A DNA stretch of 33,310 nucleotides. Source: JBFLYC01 sp040756735. GTDB taxonomy: Bacteria; Bacillota; DSM-16504; Desulfitibacterales; Desulfitibacteraceae. The stretch is from contig JBFLYC010000036.1 in the NCBI GenBank assembly GCA_040756735.1, positions 1 through 33,310 on the forward strand, in the 5' to 3' direction. The translations under genes and the position numbers were made by a program. The stretch's first letter is position 1; each line of letters starts with the position of its first letter. Shown in pieces: positions 31,158-33,310 of the stretch. The notes beneath the pieces are model-generated. The model was not told where the DNA came from. It ran no database searches and saw only the letters and a program-made list of their open reading frames with translations.

Positions 31158-32612
31158 GTGGGTAAACAAACAAAATACGATCTTTTAATTAAAGGAGGTC
31201 ATGTAGTATGTCCTAAAAACAGGTTTGACGGCATTATGGATGTGGGAATTAGAAGTGGGCAAGTTGTAGAAGTCTCTTGCGACCTGGATCCTTCTGTCTC
31301 CAGTAAAACTATAAATTGTAAAGGTCTGTTGGTAATGCCGGGAATCGTGGATTCCCATGCCCATCTAATCCGCAGCAAGGTCTGCGGGACAGGTTTTCGA
31401 ATGGTTGTCAAGGCAGGAGTGACAACAGTTATAGACTTTGAAGGGCCCGTGGATGCTATTAATAGAGAAATAGCGCCCCATGGGTATGGTCTCAATGTTG
31501 GTGTTTTGGAAGGAATCAGGCCCAGATACGGGTTTAGTGGAGAGTCTGCCCCTCATCAGGAGGTAGTACAAAAGATTAATAATTCCATGAAAATGGGAGC
31601 CCTGGGAGTTAAGCTGTTGGGCGGGCACTATCCTTTGTCTCCGGAAACCACCGGCGATGTAATTGAAACTGCTGCCCAGGAACTTGCTTATGTAGCATTT
31701 CATGCAGGAACCACCGATACAGGAAGCAATATCTTGGGCCTGGAGGAAGCAGTAATACTATCCGGGGGCAATCCCCTGCATATAGCACATATTAATGCTT
31801 ACTGCCGGGGTCAAATAGATGGCCCCTTGCGGGAATTAGCCAGGGCAATGGAAATTTTGCAGAAGGCTGAACATATAGTATCGGAATCTCACCTGGCTCC
31901 CTTTAACGGCTGCAACGGCTATATAGGAAAGGATGATGTTCCTGAAAGTCATGTAACAAGGAACTGTCTTAGAGCCATGGGATACCCTGTAAACAGGATG
32001 GGCTTGAAACAGGCTTTTAAGGATGGGGTAGCTGCTGTATATGCCCAGGTGGGTGATGAAATGAGGCTGCTTTATCGTCAAGAAGCCTATGATAGATGGA
32101 TAAAAAATGAAACAAGGGTAGGGGTTTCTTTTCCTGTAAATCTTAGGGTCAGCGCCTTAGTTTGTGCCACCGAAAAAGTCAAAGGCGGAAATAGATTTGT
32201 AGTTGATGCCATTAGCAGCGACGGGGGAGCCATACCGCGCAATTTTATCCTCACCCATGGTATGGCATTGGTTAAATTCGGAGCATTGTCTCTGCCAGAA
32301 CTTGTATTAAAGGCTTGTTACAGCCCTGCTCAGATGTTTGGATTAACCAGCAAGGGACATCTTTCTCCAGGGGCTGATGCAGATCTGGCTTTGGTAGATT
32401 TTAACACAGGTGCAGCCTTATATACGATTATAAGCGGAAAATTAGTTTTTGCCGAGGGGGTTTTGAACAATACTCCAGGATGCCTGCTGACAACTGATCG
32501 GGGAGCTGGATATTTAAAAAGTCAAGGAATACCTTACCGGATTGTGGATTTAAAGAAATCTGCCTTCTTTAGGAGGGCCGCTCACAAGAAGAAGCTGTCC
32601 AATATAATTTAA
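31158..32612 (+). CDS. Amidohydrolase with carbamyl-lysine type metal site
   Basis: 484 residues of the amidohydrolase superfamily, related to hydantoinase, dihydropyrimidinase and D-aminoacylase. All metal ligands of the dinuclear carbamylated-lysine class can be placed: H67-x-H69 in VDSHAHL, K152 in GALGVKLLGG, H182 in FHAGT, H208 and/or H211 in HIAHIN, and D355 in SSDGG. It should hydrolyse a cyclic amide, imide or N-acyl compound in the cytosol; the substrate is not known. The start is GTG at 31158 with AAGGTG eight bases upstream. The gene lies between the RpiR regulator and a binding-protein gene, near a molybdenum hydroxylase, which suggests a role after ring hydroxylation (inference). 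Confidence 0.85.
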   Translation: MGKQTKYDLLIKGGHVVCPKNRFDGIMDVGIRSGQVVEVSCDLDPSVSSKTINCKGLLVMPGIVDSHAHLIRSKVCGTGFRMVVKAGVTTVIDFEGPVDAINREIAPHGYGLNVGVLEGIRPRYGFSGESAPHQEVVQKINNSMKMGALGVKLLGGHYPLSPETTGDVIETAAQELAYVAFHAGTTDTGSNILGLEEAVILSGGNPLHIAHINAYCRGQIDGPLRELARAMEILQKAEHIVSESHLAPFNGCNGYIGKDDVPESHVTRNCLRAMGYPVNRMGLKQAFKDGVAAVYAQVGDEMRLLYRQEAYDRWIKNETRVGVSFPVNLRVSALVCATEKVKGGNRFVVDAISSDGGAIPRNFILTHGMALVKFGALSLPELVLKACYSPAQMFGLTSKGHLSPGADADLALVDFNTGAALYTIISGKLVFAEGVLNNTPGCLLTTDRGAGYLKSQGIPYRIVDLKKSAFFRRAAHKKKLSNII

Positions 32613-32640
32613 AAAAGGAGGGGGTATATCGAGAGCATCT

Positions 32641-32669
32641 ATTTTGACATCTATGTTTTTGTCAAAAAT
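32641..32669 (+). other. Short dyad before the binding-protein gene
   Basis: ATTTTGAC (32641-32648) and GTCAAAAAT (32661-32669) form a dyad with a 12-base loop between the amidohydrolase and the binding-protein gene. It is preceded by an AAGGAGGGGG box at about 32612-32625 with no convincing start after it. Could be a weak attenuator or an operator; evidence is slight. Confidence 0.25.
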
Positions 32670-32713
32670 ATTTGATAATTGAAATATATTTTAAGGGGAG
32701 GGTTTCTAAGAGA

Positions 32714-33190
32714 ATGAGTAAGAGGATAGCTTTACTGGTTTTAGTAGTAGTGTTTATCGGCATTTTTGTATTAGCCGGGTGCAGCTCAAAGGATAGCCAG
32801 CCAAATGGAAAACCAGATGCGGCTCAAGACGGCCCTGTTTTTGGAGGCGCTTTAAAGGTCATCATTGATGCTGAACCCCCTACAATTGATATGCATGTTT
32901 CAACAACTACCCTTGTTTATAATGTGGGATGGCATATATTTGAACAATTATATGCTCTGGATGAACAGTTTGCTATAGTCCCCATGCTTGCCGATGGGAT
33001 GCCCGTCATTAGTGATGACAAACTGACTTATACCATTAAGCTGCGTGAGGGCGTAAAATTCCATAATGGTAAAGAAATGACCTCTGCAGACGTGGTAGCC
33101 TCCATCATGCGGTGGGGTGAGGTTTCCAGCAACGGCAAGGCGCTCTTTAAAAGCGTGGCATCTTTTGAAGCAGATGGACCTTATAACTGA
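32714..33190 (+). pseudogene. Truncated peptide/nickel-type ABC substrate-binding lipoprotein
   Basis: 158 residues: lipoprotein signal (hydrophobic run then VLAGC lipobox, Cys23), a Ser/Asp/Asn-rich linker, and the start of an SBP_bac_5 domain (GGALKVIIDAEPPTIDMHV, HIFEQLYALDE, YTIKLREGVKFHNGKEMTSADVVAS). Full proteins of this family have roughly 500-550 residues, so only the N-terminal third remains. The frame stops after FEADGPYN, where members normally continue with a beta strand, and the next 120 bases show no continuing homology that I can see. The ATG at 32714 follows a GGGGAGGG box. It would have bound the substrate imported for the pathway. Interruption by an insertion, or a deletion, is likely. 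Confidence 0.8.
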
Positions 33191-33310
33191 TCTTTCGCAC
33201 CCTTAAAATGTTTCAAGATTAATTTTTCAAAAGCAGCATTTTTTTGTAAATTACACCTGGACTCAAGCCAAATCTTTTGATATGATTAACCCATGGAAAA
33301 GATTATACAA
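33191..33310 (+). other. Sequence after the break, with a frame running off the window
   Basis: Right after the truncated binding-protein gene the sequence is AT-rich and non-coding. An ATG at 33293 opens a frame (M-E-K-I-I-Q) that leaves the window after six codons. It has no strong ribosome binding site. It might be the start of a transposase gene in an insertion that broke the upstream gene, but six residues cannot support an identification. Confidence 0.25.

Overview
The window looks like chromosome of an anaerobic, spore-forming, Gram-positive bacterium of the Clostridia, most like the Desulfotomaculum/Pelotomaculum/Thermincola group. The reasons are the block rho, glpX, transaldolase, fba, zinc-ribbon protein, Spo0F-type regulator; strong GGAGG-type ribosome binding sites with many GTG and TTG starts; lipoproteins with Gram-positive lipoboxes; and a moderate G+C that I judge only by eye. 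The genus is inference.

Layout. 1-9541 is mostly core and on the minus strand: rho; a central-carbon operon (glpX, transaldolase/F6P aldolase, fba); a zinc-ribbon protein; a Spo0F-like receiver; then an envelope operon (FemAB ligase, alanine racemase-like protein, SppA, Yip1 membrane protein) read from 9541 down to 5540. 9848-13154 holds pyrG and argS. 13405-15766 is an ECF sigma factor overlapping an anti-sigma factor whose outer part is a TolB/WD40-type propeller. 15943-16797 is a lipoprotein polysaccharide deacetylase.

17004-19775 (plus strand) is a two-gene peptide-ligase operon: a GCS2-family glutamate-cysteine ligase and a glutathionylspermidine-synthetase-like ATP-grasp protein. A tiny membrane protein and a YeiH-type exporter follow on the minus strand. 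21462-23113 is a scarred region: C-terminal relic of a Zn alcohol dehydrogenase, two hairpin terminators, a 13-bp inverted-repeat pair, a GreA-like gene, a small lipoprotein and a serine-recombinase relic. Next come a PHP phosphoesterase and, convergent to it, an inositol operon (inositol-phosphate synthase plus a fused IPCT/DIPP synthase).

27005-33310 is a catabolic accessory region. A three-gene molybdenum hydroxylase, whose Mo subunit is split in two coupled genes as in nicotinate dehydrogenase NdhL/NdhM, diverges from an RpiR-type regulator across a perfect palindrome. A carbamyl-lysine-type amidohydrolase and a truncated peptide-type ABC binding protein follow. I infer uptake, hydroxylation and ring or amide opening of an N-heterocycle or related compound.

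Three copies of a ~142-bp palindromic element (9587, 26654, partial at 30914) and degenerate heptad repeats (4229, ~9569, 31051) are spread through the intergenic spaces. No rRNA, tRNA, CRISPR array or complete transposase gene was seen. Where the longest possible start lacked a ribosome binding site, I moved the start to one with a well-placed site.
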